The translations under genes were made by a program, and so were the position numbers. A stretch of DNA of 64,000 bases. Origin: Lingula anatina (Eukaryota > Brachiopoda > Lingulata > Lingulida > Lingulidae). The DNA lies in NCBI RefSeq assembly GCF_001039355.2, contig NW_019776124.1:372001-436000 (forward strand). Direction: 5' to 3'. The notes beneath the pieces were generated by a model. That model worked only from the letters and a program-made list of their open reading frames with translations, made no database searches and had not been told where the DNA came from. Position 1 is the stretch's first letter, and each line of letters starts with the position of its first letter. Shown here in pieces: positions 37,936-50,246 of the stretch.

Positions 37936-38049
37936 CTGCGACTCGTTTTAGGCACATGACTCCTTCATGATCCAATCCACTAGGAGATAGCATCTTACCT
38001 TCGTGACTGAATATCCGGGAATGACTCGGTTTCTTCATATTCCTTGCCC

Positions 38050-38057
38050 TATATATA
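38050..38057 (+). promoter_or_regulatory. TATA box of Kazal gene 2
   Basis: TATATATA is followed by CGTTGACCGAACACTG and TTTTTACGTTAATCAAA, the same block as in gene 1, about 85 bp before the start codon. Confidence 0.6.
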
Positions 38058-38143
38058 CGTTGACCGAACACTGATTTTTACGTTAATCAAAAAGAAAGCC
38101 GGCGTTGAGGTCCATCTATTTCTACGAGCACCAAACAGCAAAC

Positions 38144-39297
38144 ATGAAGGTTCTGTTGGTCACTGTTGTCATTTTAAGTGGTACGTTTCAGCTTTCAGAC
38201 TACCAGTACAGCAATGTTTAAATTGATTAGTTTTTTGTGTATGTTATTAAACGTTTCTATGACAAAAACGTTATATGTATTCGTTTATTTATTAATTTAC
38301 TAATTTTTATAAATGTTTTCGCTCGGTTTCAGCACTTTTATTTGACATGGTACTTTAGAAAAGTTTTTTTTATTTTAGTAATAATTCTTGTCACCGCACG
38401 ACGAGGACCACCAAAGAAAGCTGGCAGAAAAAGTTGGACGGAATCACGAGGTTTTGGACAGGAACGAGGATTTGGCGGAGGCCGCGGACGAGGTCGAGGA
38501 AAGGGGTCACGTGGTTCCAAATCACCAGGCTCTGGCCAGGAGCGAGGATTTGGCAGAAGCAAACCTAGTGGTCGTCCCTTCCCAAAATTGTTTCCCAAAA
38601 TGGCTGAACTATGTGTGATGATCCAGAATGCCAACTGTTCCGATTCTGCACTTCCTGCAAGAGAAATATGTGACGTCAACGGTGACGTGTACTCCAACAT
38701 GTAAGTATACAATACACATCACAATAATTACTTGTATGTGAAATATATCATATTAATTACACTGTTTTGGTATGTAAGTGAATATTTTACTTAGTAAGCC
38801 ATGTAGCTATTGGTCCGTAAGTAAAGGGCAAATCATCCCACTTAAAATATTTATACTATATATCAGGGAAAAATTACATTTCAAAGTATTGAGTGAATAT
38901 TTGACTTGGTAAGCCATACGTAGCGTGCAAAAATCCCTTTTAAATGACAGATTTATTCTTTTTAGTTTAAATCAAGACAAACTGCAATACAAGGTTATTA
39001 CTTGGAAGTGTTACGCATACACACAATTGATGCAGTATATACAATACACACACATATATCTGCATTATATTTTTATATAGAATATATAAGATTTCATACT
39101 ATACGAAATTATATTGTAGCTGTGAGTTCCTTCAAGCCAAATGTAAAACCCCCGACCTGAAGGTAGTTAGGTGTCCTGATCCAGCCGAGGACCCAGACGA
39201 CGGATCCGGAGAAACCCCAGAAGTCGCACCAACCGAAACCCCTGACGAGACCAAGGCTCCTGAAATTGTGCCAACTGAAGAAACCAAAGAACCATAA
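38144..39297 (+). CDS. Secreted Arg/Gly/Phe-rich Kazal protein 2
   Basis: Tandem paralogue of gene 1 with exons 38144-38180, 38379-38700 and 39120-39297, the same phases (1 and 2), and 178 residues. The signal peptide is MKVLLVTVVILSVIILVTA. The basic region keeps SRGFGQERGFGGGRGRGRG and GQERGFGRSKPSGR but differs at its start (KKAGRKSWTE) and lacks the RFARPG piece of gene 1. The Kazal domain appears identical except Asp and Val for Asn and Ala near the end (TPDLKVVRC). The acidic tail has a four-residue extension (VPTE) before ETKEP. Introns are shorter or diverged: intron 1 is about 198 bp against 329 bp in gene 1. A TATA box and a CRE-like site lie upstream. Function is unassigned, as for gene 1. 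Confidence 0.85.
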
Positions 39298-42200
39298 CTC
39301 GTGTGTTTTTGTACGTCCGTTCGCTAATACCTTTCTACCTTTGTAACAAGAGATCTCACTCATTAGTTTAAAGGACTCATCGAAACATGGATATGGTTTG
39401 CGTACAAGTGTTCACACGTGAGACATATTTTATGCCGTTGTATCAAATTAAAATGCTACTAGTTTGAGCCAGTAGGTGGGAAACATTCTTCTTTCACGTA
39501 CACACCGGTGCCATCTTCAGAATCATTATTATATTGTCTCCATTTCAGTACCTACTTGTTTGGCGGTATGTTATTGTTAAGAGAATGAGGTGCAGGCCAC
39601 CTAGTTATCGTATTACCTCTTTTTATACTATCATATTATGGTACATTTGAATAATTATAATTGGACAAAAATGTATGCCATTTTTTGTTATGTTATTTGG
39701 ATAACAATGATAAAGAGAATTACTGTGTAGAGTTCCCCTGCCATAAATTACTGATAAGAGTGTAATTCGCAACAAAAGGTAACATGATGAAAACGAACGG
39801 AGAACAACGATTGACTTTATTTCGGCATATTCGATATATACATATTGATCATGTTTATCAAATGATTTAAAATTATTTCCATGTTTGAACAATTTAACTC
39901 GTAGTTCACAGATTGCATTGAATGAAATGGTCCATATGTTCCACATGAATAAATTTATTTGCCAGGATGATTCGATCCCAAGTATCACCTGGCAATGGTT
40001 TACTTACAGATAGCAATACATTACTACCGTGTTATTTTTGCTGTACTTTCTCTTGGCGGCAGTCATTTTATAGATTAAACAAGACACGTTAGTGATGTGA
40101 TCAAATAAATGCAACGTCACGGATAACATATTGATAACTCTTGGGATGCCAATACAATTCCATAGGATTCTGATTAAAAACTGATACACGGTATTTCCTC
40201 CAGCAAACTCCCCTAAGCTTCCAAAAGGCTTTTAAGTTTTATGTTACCATGCTTGGGACCAGGGTTATTTATTATTCTCTAATGTGACCCATTAATCTTT
40301 AATTTGACCCAAGATAAATCATTAGCAGCCCAATATACATCAAGTATTACTCCTGATTTTATACCACGAAAGACATGCCAAACGTTTCAGACCAATATGC
40401 TTCATTTAATTGGTATCGGACCGTCGGAGTATCGCCTCTTTACCAACAACGACCATTTATTCCGCTGATCGAGTCACAACTGATACAACTGTGAGAAGTG
40501 AATGTGTTAGTGATTCAAGCAGGAGGATTAATTCGTTCAAACAGGAGAGTATCGATAAACAGTCTTACAGGAATTGTCAGTTCCGTAAAAGCTCGATATA
40601 GATTGAGATGTCTCCTTGAAATGATTAGAAGTGGATTGTGCTGAACTCACTCTTCAAATACAATAGATTACTAGTAAGACCCTGCAATTAGAATGAAGTG
40701 AGGTTGACAGCTTTCACTTCATCCACAACACACGCAGGAGTAATGGATGAAGTCGAAATCGACCAAGTATTCGCCTTGAGAGGAAGATTGAATAAAGGAG
40801 ATATTTTAAGTGATTCTCCTTCCTCAAGGGTAAATTTTTGGACTTAAGTACCTGGAAAGGGTATTGAAAAAGACATTCCAGGGGAAGATGAATTGTACAA
40901 AAGCATTTTAAATAAATTTTAAATCCATGGGAATGAACCTAACCTTTACAGTTTGTAAAGCATTAAAATCTATATCCACATGTATATTGAAACAAATAAT
41001 GATTATCTGGACAAAACATTTTTTAACACCCCATTTTATGTGGTGCTAGTAAATACCTTATTGTGGCTTTATTTACAGTTTTGGATTTGATATCTGATCA
41101 AAATAAATATTACATCAGTTCTGATACAGTTATATAAGACGTCAAGATTTCCAAAGCGAATTCATTTTCCATAATACTTATTTATGCATGAGAGATAAAC
41201 GTTAAATTAAATAGACGATTGTCAGGTTTTGTCCCTCATATTAACGGCCATTTATTTTGAATGTGTGTCACATGATATTAGCCAAAGATATTTCATTAAT
41301 AACATCATTGATAATATGAAAATATCGAAAATCCCGAAGGATGAATCAATTAACCCCTAGATAAAAAGATGCTATAAAAGTATCACCTGTTTATATGGTT
41401 TGATTGAATTTCGTAACAAACATGTAACATTAATGAGGATGAACTGTGCAGTTGTATTTTAATATCAGATATAACGACATGAAATGAATATAACAACTCT
41501 TATAACTATGTTTTATGATAACATTTCATTATATGACAATGGATTACATATCTATAAACGTGATCCGTTTACATACATATCAAAGTCAAACAAAGAAGTA
41601 AACCTACCGATACACGAACAATTACTGACTCATCAAAGACGCAGTATTACTGATGTTTACACAAACATGAAAATATCTAAATGCAATTCTTCTATGTTGC
41701 ATAACGGTATGTACATGTATATGGAAACACATATCTGAATAACTTGGCAATCCGTAAACGTGATAAATATATATATATATATCACGGAGAATAAAGTTGA
41801 TACACTATGGAAAAGTGCTCTACCCATGCATGGGTATATATTATTGTATAGGATAAGCTTGCAGATTTCACTGAAATAATGTTATCGTTATTATTGATAT
41901 ACTGAACGATGTATTTTTATTTTTATAACAAAAATGATGCATATGGTCACACGTGATACAATAATTTCTAATAGTTCGTTCTGCAGCACAGAGCTCACAA
42001 TTATATCACAAATTGCGTGTACCATCTTCGTACGTACTTATTTCTGACAGAACATAATTATGTTGCTGAGGGAAAAGGTCATTATAATAGTAGTTGAAGT
42101 ACCCGTTTCTTTAATCACAATGACAAAAAACACACTTGATTTGATATAAGAGAAAAGGAATATAATGCAATGAGACATGTTACTTTCTCAATTTTTTGAT

Positions 42201-43045
42201 TACCTTATTATAGCATCAAATACATATGGAAATATAAAGCATGCAAATGGCAATTCCTTTAAAGGACATTTGCGTGAATTACGTTTTCTATGAAATTAGT
42301 TTGTTCCTAAAATGACAAACTTTTTATAATAATATAATATAATTTATACATTTGGGGCTACATGTACATAGAAATGTAAAGCTAGGGTACCTTAAAGAAA
42401 AGTTAATTCACAATTACAGGATACTAGTGTATATAGCAAGAGATGAAAATGTCTATGAATCGATAAAATGACACGACGACTGTGAATTGTTCGATCAATT
42501 TTCCAAGAAGGACATTAATAAAAACATTAAAAAGACCTATGGCGAAAAAGGGCGAAATTATCACACTAATCACATATGCTAAATTACCGTGTACAAACAC
42601 GCCCAAAGCACGTTGATTAAAAAGGTTTGTTGGCGTCCAAATGTATTGCAAGGAGAAGGATCTTATTCAATGATTGTTCCTTCTCTTTCGAAGAAAAAGT
42701 CTAAGCAGACCACAGGAAACGGTATCTGATTTTGTCTTGAATCATCTGAGAAACACAGTCGCGATTGAGCGTCTGCTATCAGAAATAGCACCCCCTCCCC
42801 CCCGCAAAAAAAAAGGAAAATTACCTCTCTTGGGTCAAATGTATTCACTATCACCAACAGAACGCAGATGTCACAACGTAAGAGTCACATTTTGCGAAAA
42901 AAACTCACTGTGCTCTTATGGTACGATTCCAGGCGCATGTTTTAGCTTTCTTTTGTAAACCAAGGTGGATTTATCTTTGAATATAGCAGCTATTTACGTC
43001 TGGTTTTCTGTGTATGAGTCAGTGTATAAATGTTATTTCGTAAAA
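39298..43045. other. Intergenic between Kazal gene 2 and the channel exon copies
   Basis: It contains the 3' UTR of gene 2 (a possible AATAAA at 39948-39953), the downstream part of duplication unit 2 and AT-rich sequence. From 42185 it is the start of the 3.1 kb block repeated at 47113. No gene was recognised; the minus-strand frame at 42424-42651 occurs in both block copies but has no domain. Confidence 0.5.
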
Positions 43046-45291
43046 CTAAACTGAAAAGCTCGAACGTGCGAAAACTACATAGTAAAGTCCATAGACAAAA
43101 CAGAAGAGTATAAAACTGAAGGGAAATAGAACCCGAGACACAGTGTCCACACGCTTTGCCTTTTCTCTGCCTTGCGGATCGGGTACCTCTTCCTTCTCCG
43201 GAGCAGCCTCAACGTGTGGCTGTAGATCATCACACATTTTCTTCTGAAAAAAAGACGGAATGTTTGTACTTATTGATTTATATCACTAGTAGAAATGTCA
43301 AATTGAATTCATTACGCCAATTATTGTCATTGATCAATAAATTAAAAATTGAAATTAATTTTCTAAATGACGGTAATATTTTTCGAGTACTTATTTCTAT
43401 TTATCTCCAGAGTGCATTTCAATAGTCATCTTATACACCGGTGCCATTTCAGCACTGAACATGCAAAAGTAGATATAATAGTCTATTTGGGAATTTTAAT
43501 GTCAGTAAGTAATAAACATATCACGCAACTCGCTAGACGATTTATGGCCTATTTGTCAACGAATTTCAGAAACAAAACCAGGTGGTAACTAATACATAAT
43601 AATATACATCCATAAATAAACCAGGTGACTATCTAAGCACCTTTTCACTGTTAGAGTTGCAGAATATCCCTTGGGCACGGTTTCGAACAGGTTTTGGGAC
43701 CTGTCGCCTACTGAATGTGTTCACGAGGGAGTACTCCAGAAGCGAGGCGAATACAAACACCAAACACATGGCCAACCAGACGTCAATTGCCTTGATGTAA
43801 GACACCTTCGGCTGTGAGGCCCTGGACGCCGTAGCCTGCGTCGTAATTGTCAGCACTGTTAAGAGTCCAATGGACACCCTGGCCGGGCTCGCGTCGATGC
43901 TGATCCAGAACCCCACCCAGGACATGATGACAATGAGGACGCTGGGCAGGTAAACCTGCATCACGAAGTACTCGCGGTTTCTGTCCAAGAAGAAGTCTAC
44001 GTTGAGACATGGGAAAGCGCCTTAAATGAGAGGAATAGTGAAGCACAAAGGAATTGGCTTTAAAACGCGAAAAAGTCTTCACTTAGAAATGGTTGGCCAT
44101 TCTATAACCATTGACGTGTAAAACATTTTGACTGAAATGGAATAAACAAAAATCATGCATACAATGCATATCTAACATATGTCACAATCGTCAAGCATTT
44201 ATTGACGTTTTAGAAGTTGCAAACAAAAGAAGGCATGTCTCTAAAAAAATATTCAAAACAAAACCGAGAACCAGTGCAACGGCCAAATTGCGTTATGCAA
44301 TAAATAAGCAGCTATCAATTACCGCTCTCACCAACGGAGAAAATGTCAGCAGCTCTAGCGACCATCTTAATGTCTATAAAAGCTGATTTATAGTGTTGTT
44401 CTAGCCCCTAAAGGCTACCCATTATGTCATCATATAAATCAATCACTACTGGATTTCTTACCAGCTGCATAAACTCGTGAACAATCCTGGAAATCGAAAC
44501 TTGTAAGGGTGTATTCCGGTAATCTTAGATTTTCGTCTTTCTCCACTGCATTATCCATCCATTTGAAAGTGAGAACATCCATGGTATTGCCAACTAGAAA
44601 TAAAAAACGCCACTGATTCAATATAAGATCATAAAACACAATTACAAATAGCCAAGAGAGACCAGCACAAACCACCCGCATCGTGAATTGAAAATGCATA
44701 TATTGGATGGAAAGATCAACCAAACATCAACTCTAATTTCCCATCATAATCCATGTCATGTCCACCATCACGTTGGCTCTCGAATGACGAGTTTTTTGTT
44801 AATATTATATTTAACATTTCACTCATATAATAATAGGGAAAACAATAATCAATTTAAAACAATGGCAGACACAAACAACAATGGCAGAATACAGTCTCTC
44901 AGATATTGGTCTCCGACAATCACAACATCCATTTAGACGATGAATGTACCACTCATTAACGCAATACCACTAGGATTAATTTGTTTTGATCTATAGAAAA
45001 AGTATCGTAAGCAGGGTGCCCGTATGTAAGGGGCCTATACATAAAATTGAATAGGTACATGTATGTCATTCAGTCCTGTTTTGCGTGCCTAAAATATTTC
45101 AAATCTCTGCTCTGGGTTTACATTATTATATTTAACGACATACAACCGGCTAAGGTCTCTTCGAGGAAAACACATGTCTCGTCATAGATTTTAAAAACTT
45201 CATTCAACCAATCCATATGATTCTCTTATTGATGGCAAGCAAAGCTACACATTTAAGGTTCTTTTCATACTGTCTACTCCTAAAAACGCAC
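42185..45291 (+). repeat. 3.1 kb block, copy b (contains exons 6-8 of gene C)
   Basis: It aligns end to end with 47113-50246, with scattered single-base changes and small indels (for example CACATGTCTCG against an extra AACCAAAATAACG in the other copy). Introns and exons are about equally similar, which fits alleles or a very recent duplication better than old paralogues. After 45291 the two copies diverge abruptly at AAAACGCAC. Confidence 0.9.
43046..44593 (-). CDS. Second copy of exons 6-8 of channel gene C
   Basis: Exons 44593-44462, 44020-43641 and 43243-43046 repeat the last three coding exons of gene C: the loop C region, TM1-TM3 and TM4 with the stop codon. The protein is the same except Val for Ile in the segment before TM4 (DTVSRV). 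All splice sites and frames are intact. There are no separate exons 1-5, so this is not a complete gene. It is either the other haplotype placed in tandem by the assembler, or a real partial duplication that could act as an alternative 3' end. The n at 47111 and the allele-like divergence favour the first view. Confidence 0.8.
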
Positions 45292-47110
45292 TAGTCAGGC
45301 GGTTAAGTCCAAATTATATCCAGAATTGTGCAAAAGTTGATAAAAGCATGAAACTTTCCACAATGAATGACCCTTAGGTGTTTGTCAATTTTGGATCGGG
45401 GGGCAACTCCAAAATTCACAAGTACCCGGATGAGGCGCTTTCGTAAATATGCTGACTCAGCATTTTATGTACATTCAGATTTCATCAAAACGAGCACTAA
45501 CAATACTAATTATGATACCATAAATAGATTTTAAAAACGTACGCTCACTGTGCACATCTATGAGAGCAATGATGACGTCACGATGACGTCACTGGGTGAT
45601 ACTGCACAATTTAGGATGACAAATATCCACTTTCTACTACAGGAACAATAGTCGAACTCTGTAATGTTTCTTTTCCGTAATTTTTATTACAGAAGTGCAT
45701 CCTTTTGGGTTAGAAAGGTATAATTAGCTTGATTGCTACTTCCGAGACATTGAGCATTTTCAATATGGCCGTCAATTTTTGAGGAAAAACAGAAAAACAA
45801 CCAGAAGTCGACGGATATACTTTATTTGTGGCTGTTGTGAATGTGTTTCATGTCGGAAGAACACAGTAGGGCACAAGACTACATCCTAGCACGTCGTTGT
45901 TACTGATAGAAAAACAAAATGGCCGCCAAAACATAGGGTAGAGGCAAAGGGTAAAGTAAATCAGCAAAATCAGCATATTTCTAGTATCATCAGTCTAATT
46001 AACGGCATCTTCTTCTTTGATTTTTCCGTTCATCGTGATTTTTCGTTAGCTTTTTTCCTACACAACCATTATATTTAATTATTCAACTTATGTGTGGTGA
46101 GGGCGTAAGCCCTCCAAGTAGCAGGTTACCAATCTAATTGGTCCCATAGTTGAACAATACTATGTTGTTTTCTGTAATTGTTTGAAAAAGAAATGCCTCT
46201 TTTTTGGTCAGAAAAGTCAACTTAGCTTGGCTTTACTAACTTCTGGGACATTGGCACTTTTCGTAACCCAAAATGGCTGCCAATTTTTACGCAAAATTAC
46301 ATAAGTATTCATAGCAATTTACATCAAACTATATACAGTGCGTGAAGATTCTTCATTTTAAAGTCTATTTGCATGTTTATACAAATACAGAGGTGGTGTT
46401 TATTAGGGTTTTCTTTCACATAATCTGCAAGTCATTTTAATAGAAATAGCAAAATAGCCACCAAAATGGCACGGAAAAGGCAGGTAAAAAGATGGTAAAT
46501 TATGTTTTTCAGTTGAAAAAGATTTTAAACGAATGAAATCTGCATAAACATTGTATGTCAGTAAAATAATACGCCTGTGGTCAATGCAGGCAACATTATA
46601 AAACAGATTGGTTAACTAGATGTTACAAAGAGGAAAGGAAATATGTTCGTCATGTTCGTCAAATTTCTTCTTCCCTTAACCAGCCAGACATCTCTGATAT
46701 GTCAGAAGCAACCCCTTAATGTTTGAAAAATAAGGCTACTGACCAATGCTAGGCATTTCCAACTTTTATTAGATTTTTTAGCAAGCTTGCCGTTAAATTA
46801 TGAAAGCTGAAACATATCAGACCTTCAAGCAGCACATGACAGCGCTGACAGAGGAGAAGGTAATTTTCATATTCGTTCAAGTACGGATTTCGTTTGCGGG
46901 AGATCGTCGGCGGTAGGTGATTCGCCATCGGAGCAAGATGCGAAACCAATTTACAAATCTTCAGAGGGAGATCGTTTGCAATCCAAGCAAGACGAGACGG
47001 CAATTTTCATATTGGTTCAAGGGATTTTGTTCGCGGAAGATTGGCAGCGGTCGGACCCAGACGCCAAGGCAATTTCCATACCTTTAGCAAGAGGTTGTTT
47101 TCGATCCAAG
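45292..47110. repeat. Unique segment between block copies, with diverged tandem repeats
   Basis: It has no counterpart after the other block copy. Two diverged units of roughly 530 bp are visible at about 45640-46560. Shared blocks include TAGCTTG, ACTTC(C/T)G(A/G)GACATTG, ATGGC(C/T)G(T/C)CAATTTTT and CCACCAAAATGGC-like segments. A second repeat, with a 123-140 bp period, runs from 46850 to the n at 47111. Two TGACGTCA sites lie at 45573 and 45584. It may be an insertion or the end of one haplotype contig. Confidence 0.5.
46850..47110 (+). repeat. Tandem repeat of about 130 bp running into the n
   Basis: TAATTTTCATATTCGTTCAAG at 46861 recurs as CAATTTTCATATTGGTTCAAG at 47001, followed in both by TTTGTT(T/C)GCGG. 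The second half recurs as ATCCAAG at 46981-46987 and 47104-47110, immediately before the n at 47111. The sequence stops in mid-array, a typical place for an assembly to break. Confidence 0.65.
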
Positions 47111-47112
47111 NC

Positions 47113-50100
47113 TTCTCAATTTTTTGATTACCTTATTATAGCATCAAATACATATGGAAATATAAAGCATGCAAATGGCAATTCCTTTAAAAGACATTTG
47201 CGTGAATTACGTTTTCTATGAAATTAGTTTGTTCCTAAAATGACAAACTTTTTATAATAATATAATATAATTTATACATTTGGGGCTACATGTACATAGA
47301 AATGTAAAGCTAGGGTACCTTAAAGAAAAGTTAATTCACAATTACAGGATACTAGTGTATATAGCAAGAGATGAAAATGTCTATGAATCGATAAAATGAC
47401 ACGACGACTGTGAATTGTTCGATCAATTTTCCAAGAAGGACATTAATAAAAACATTAAAAAGACCTATGGCGAAAAAGGGCGAAATTATCACACTAATCA
47501 CATATGCTAAATTACCGTGTACAAACACGCCCAAAGCACGTTGATTAAAAAGGTTTGTTGGCGTCCAAATGTATTGCAAGGAGAAGAAACGTATTCAAAG
47601 ATTGTTCCTTCTCTTTCGAAGAAAAAGTCTAAGCGGACCACAGGAAACGGTATCTGATTTTGTCTTGAATCATCTGAGAAACACAGTCGCGATTGAGCGT
47701 CTGCTATCAGAAATAGCACCCCCTCCCCCCCGCAAAAAAAAAGGAAAATTACCTCTCTTGGGTCAAATGTATTCACTATCACCAACAGAACGCAGATGTC
47801 ACAACGTAAGAGTCACATTTTGCGAAAAAAAACTCACTGTGCTCTTATGGTACGATTCCAGGCGCATTTTTTAGCTTTCTTTTGTAAACCAAAGTCAAAA
47901 GTGGATTTATCTTTGAATATAGCAGCTATTTACGTCTAGTTTTCTGTGTATGTGTCAGAGTATAAATGTTATTTCGTAAAACTAAACTGAAAAGCTCGAA
48001 CGTGCGAAAACTACGTAGTAAAGTCCATAGACAAAACAGAAGAGTATAAAACTGAAGGGAAATAGAATCCGAGACACAGTGTCCACACGCTTTGCCTTTT
48101 CTCTGCCTTGCGGATCGGGTACCTCTTCCTTCTCCGGAGCAGCCTCAACGTGTGGCTGTAGATCATCACACATTTTCTTCTGAAAAAAAGACGGAATGTT
48201 TGTACTTATTGACTTATATCACTAGTAGAAATGTCAAATTGAATTCATTACGCCAATTATTGCCATTGATCAATAAATTAAAAATTGTAATTAATTTTCT
48301 AAATGACGGTACTTATTTCTATTTATCTCCAGAGTGCATTTCAATAGTCATCTTATACACCGGTGCCATTTCAGCACTGAACATGCAAAAGTAGATATAA
48401 TAGTCTATTTGGGAATTTTAATGTCAGTAAGTAATAAACATATCACGCAACTCGCTAGACGATTTATGGTAATACTTTCGCCTATTTGTCAACGAATTTC
48501 AGAAACAAAACCAGATGGTAACTAATACATAATAATATACATCCATAAATAAACCAGGTGACTATCTAAGCACCTTTTCACTGTTAGAGTTGCAGAATAT
48601 CCCTTGGGCACGGTTTCGAACAGGTTTTGGGACCTGTCGCCTACTGAATGTGTTCACGAGGGAGTACTCCAGAAGCGAGGCGAATACAAACACCAAACAC
48701 ATGGCCAACCAGACGTCAATTGCCTTGATGTAAGACACCTTCGGCTGTGAGGCCCTGGACGCCGTAGCCTGCGTCGTAATTGTCAGCACTGTTAAGAGTC
48801 CAATGGACACCCTGGCCGGGCTCGCGTCGATGCTGATCCAGAACCCCACCCAGGACATGATGACAATGAGGACGCTGGGCAGGTAAACCTGCATCACGAA
48901 GTACTCGCGGTTTCTGTCCAAGAAGAAGTCCACGTTGAGACATGGGAAAGCGCCTTAAATGAGAGAAATAGTGAAGCACAAAGGAATTGGCTTTAAAACG
49001 CGAAAAAGTCTTCACTTAGAAATGGTTGGCCATTCTATAACCATTGACGTGTAAAACATTTTGACTGAAATGGAATAAACTAAAATCATGCATACAATGC
49101 ATATATCTAACATATGTCACAATCGTCAAGCATTTATTGACGTTTTAGAAGTTGCAAACAAAAGAAGGCATGTCTCTAAAAATATATTTAAAACAAAACC
49201 GAGAACCAGTGCAACGGCCAAATTGCGTTATGCAATAAATAAGCAGCTATCAATTACCGCTCTCACCAACGGAGAAAATGTCAGCAGCTCTAGCGACTAT
49301 CTTAATGTCTATAAAAGCTGATTTATAGTGTTGTTCTAACCCCTAAAGGCTACCCATTATGTCATCATATAAATCAATCAGTACTGGATTTCTTACCAGC
49401 TGCATAAACTCGTGAACAATCCTGGAAATCGAAACTTGTAAGGGTATATTCCGGTAATCTTAGATTTTCGTCTTTCTCCACTGCATTATCCATCCATTTG
49501 AAAGTGAGAACATCCATGGTATTGCCAACTAGAAATAAAAAACGCCACTGATTTAATATAAGATCATAAAACACAATTACAAATAGCCAAGAGAGACCAG
49601 CACAAACCGCATCGTGAATTTAAGAATGCATATATTGGATGGAAAGATCAACCAAGCATTAACTCTAAGTTCCCATCATAATCCATGTCATGTCCACCAT
49701 CACATTGGCTCTCGAATGACGAGTTTTTTGTTAATATTATATTTAACATTTCACTCATATTATGATAGAGAAAACAATAATCCATTTAAAACAATGGCAG
49801 ACACAAAAAAACAATGGCAGAATAAAGTCTCTCAGATATTGGTCTCCGACAATCACAACATCCATTTAGACGATGAATGTACCACTCATTAACGCAATAC
49901 CACTAGGATTAATTTGTTTTAATCTATAGAAAAAGTATCAAAAGCAGGGTGCCCGTATGTAGGGGGCCAATACATACAATTGAATAGGTATGTCATTCAG
50001 TCCTGTTTTGCGTGCCTAAAATATTTCAAATCTCTGCTCTGGGTTTACATTATTATATTTAACGACGTACAACCGGCTAAGGTCTCTTCGAGGAAAACAC

Positions 50101-50246
50101 ATAACCAAAATAACGTGTCTCGTCATAGATTTTAAAAACTTCATTCAACCAATCCATATGATTCTCTTATTGATGGCAAGCAAAGCTACATTATGTCATC
50201 AACACATTTAAGGTTCTTTTCATACTGTCTACTCCTAAAAACGCAC
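47113..50246 (+). repeat. 3.1 kb block, copy a (contains exons 6-8 of gene C)
   Basis: Partner of 42185-45291 in direct orientation. This copy is continuous with exons 5 to 1 of gene C, so it is taken as the functional 3' end of that gene. Confidence 0.9.

Larger units (their letters stand above)
33936..38143. other. Spacer between the two Kazal genes
   Basis: This holds the 3' UTR of gene 1, an (AAATAT)n-type run at about 34325-34352, A/T-rich simple sequence at 34828-34868, the rest of duplication unit 1 up to about 35790, and the upstream part of unit 2 from about 37125. No further gene was recognised. A small inverted repeat (CCAAACAAGGCTA / TAACCTTGTTTGG) lies near 36017-36073. Confidence 0.5.
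37125..41080 (+). repeat. Tandem duplication unit 2 carrying Kazal gene 2
   Basis: Partner of unit 1 in direct orientation. Coding exons and the first bases of intron 2 are far more alike than the rest of the introns and the flanks. The ends are approximate because similarity fades. Confidence 0.75.

Noticed and set aside
43783-44082. 99-codon frame overlapping exon 7 of gene C (also 48716-49015)
   Set aside because: Out-of-frame shadow of the TM1-TM3 exon; it shows no features of its own.
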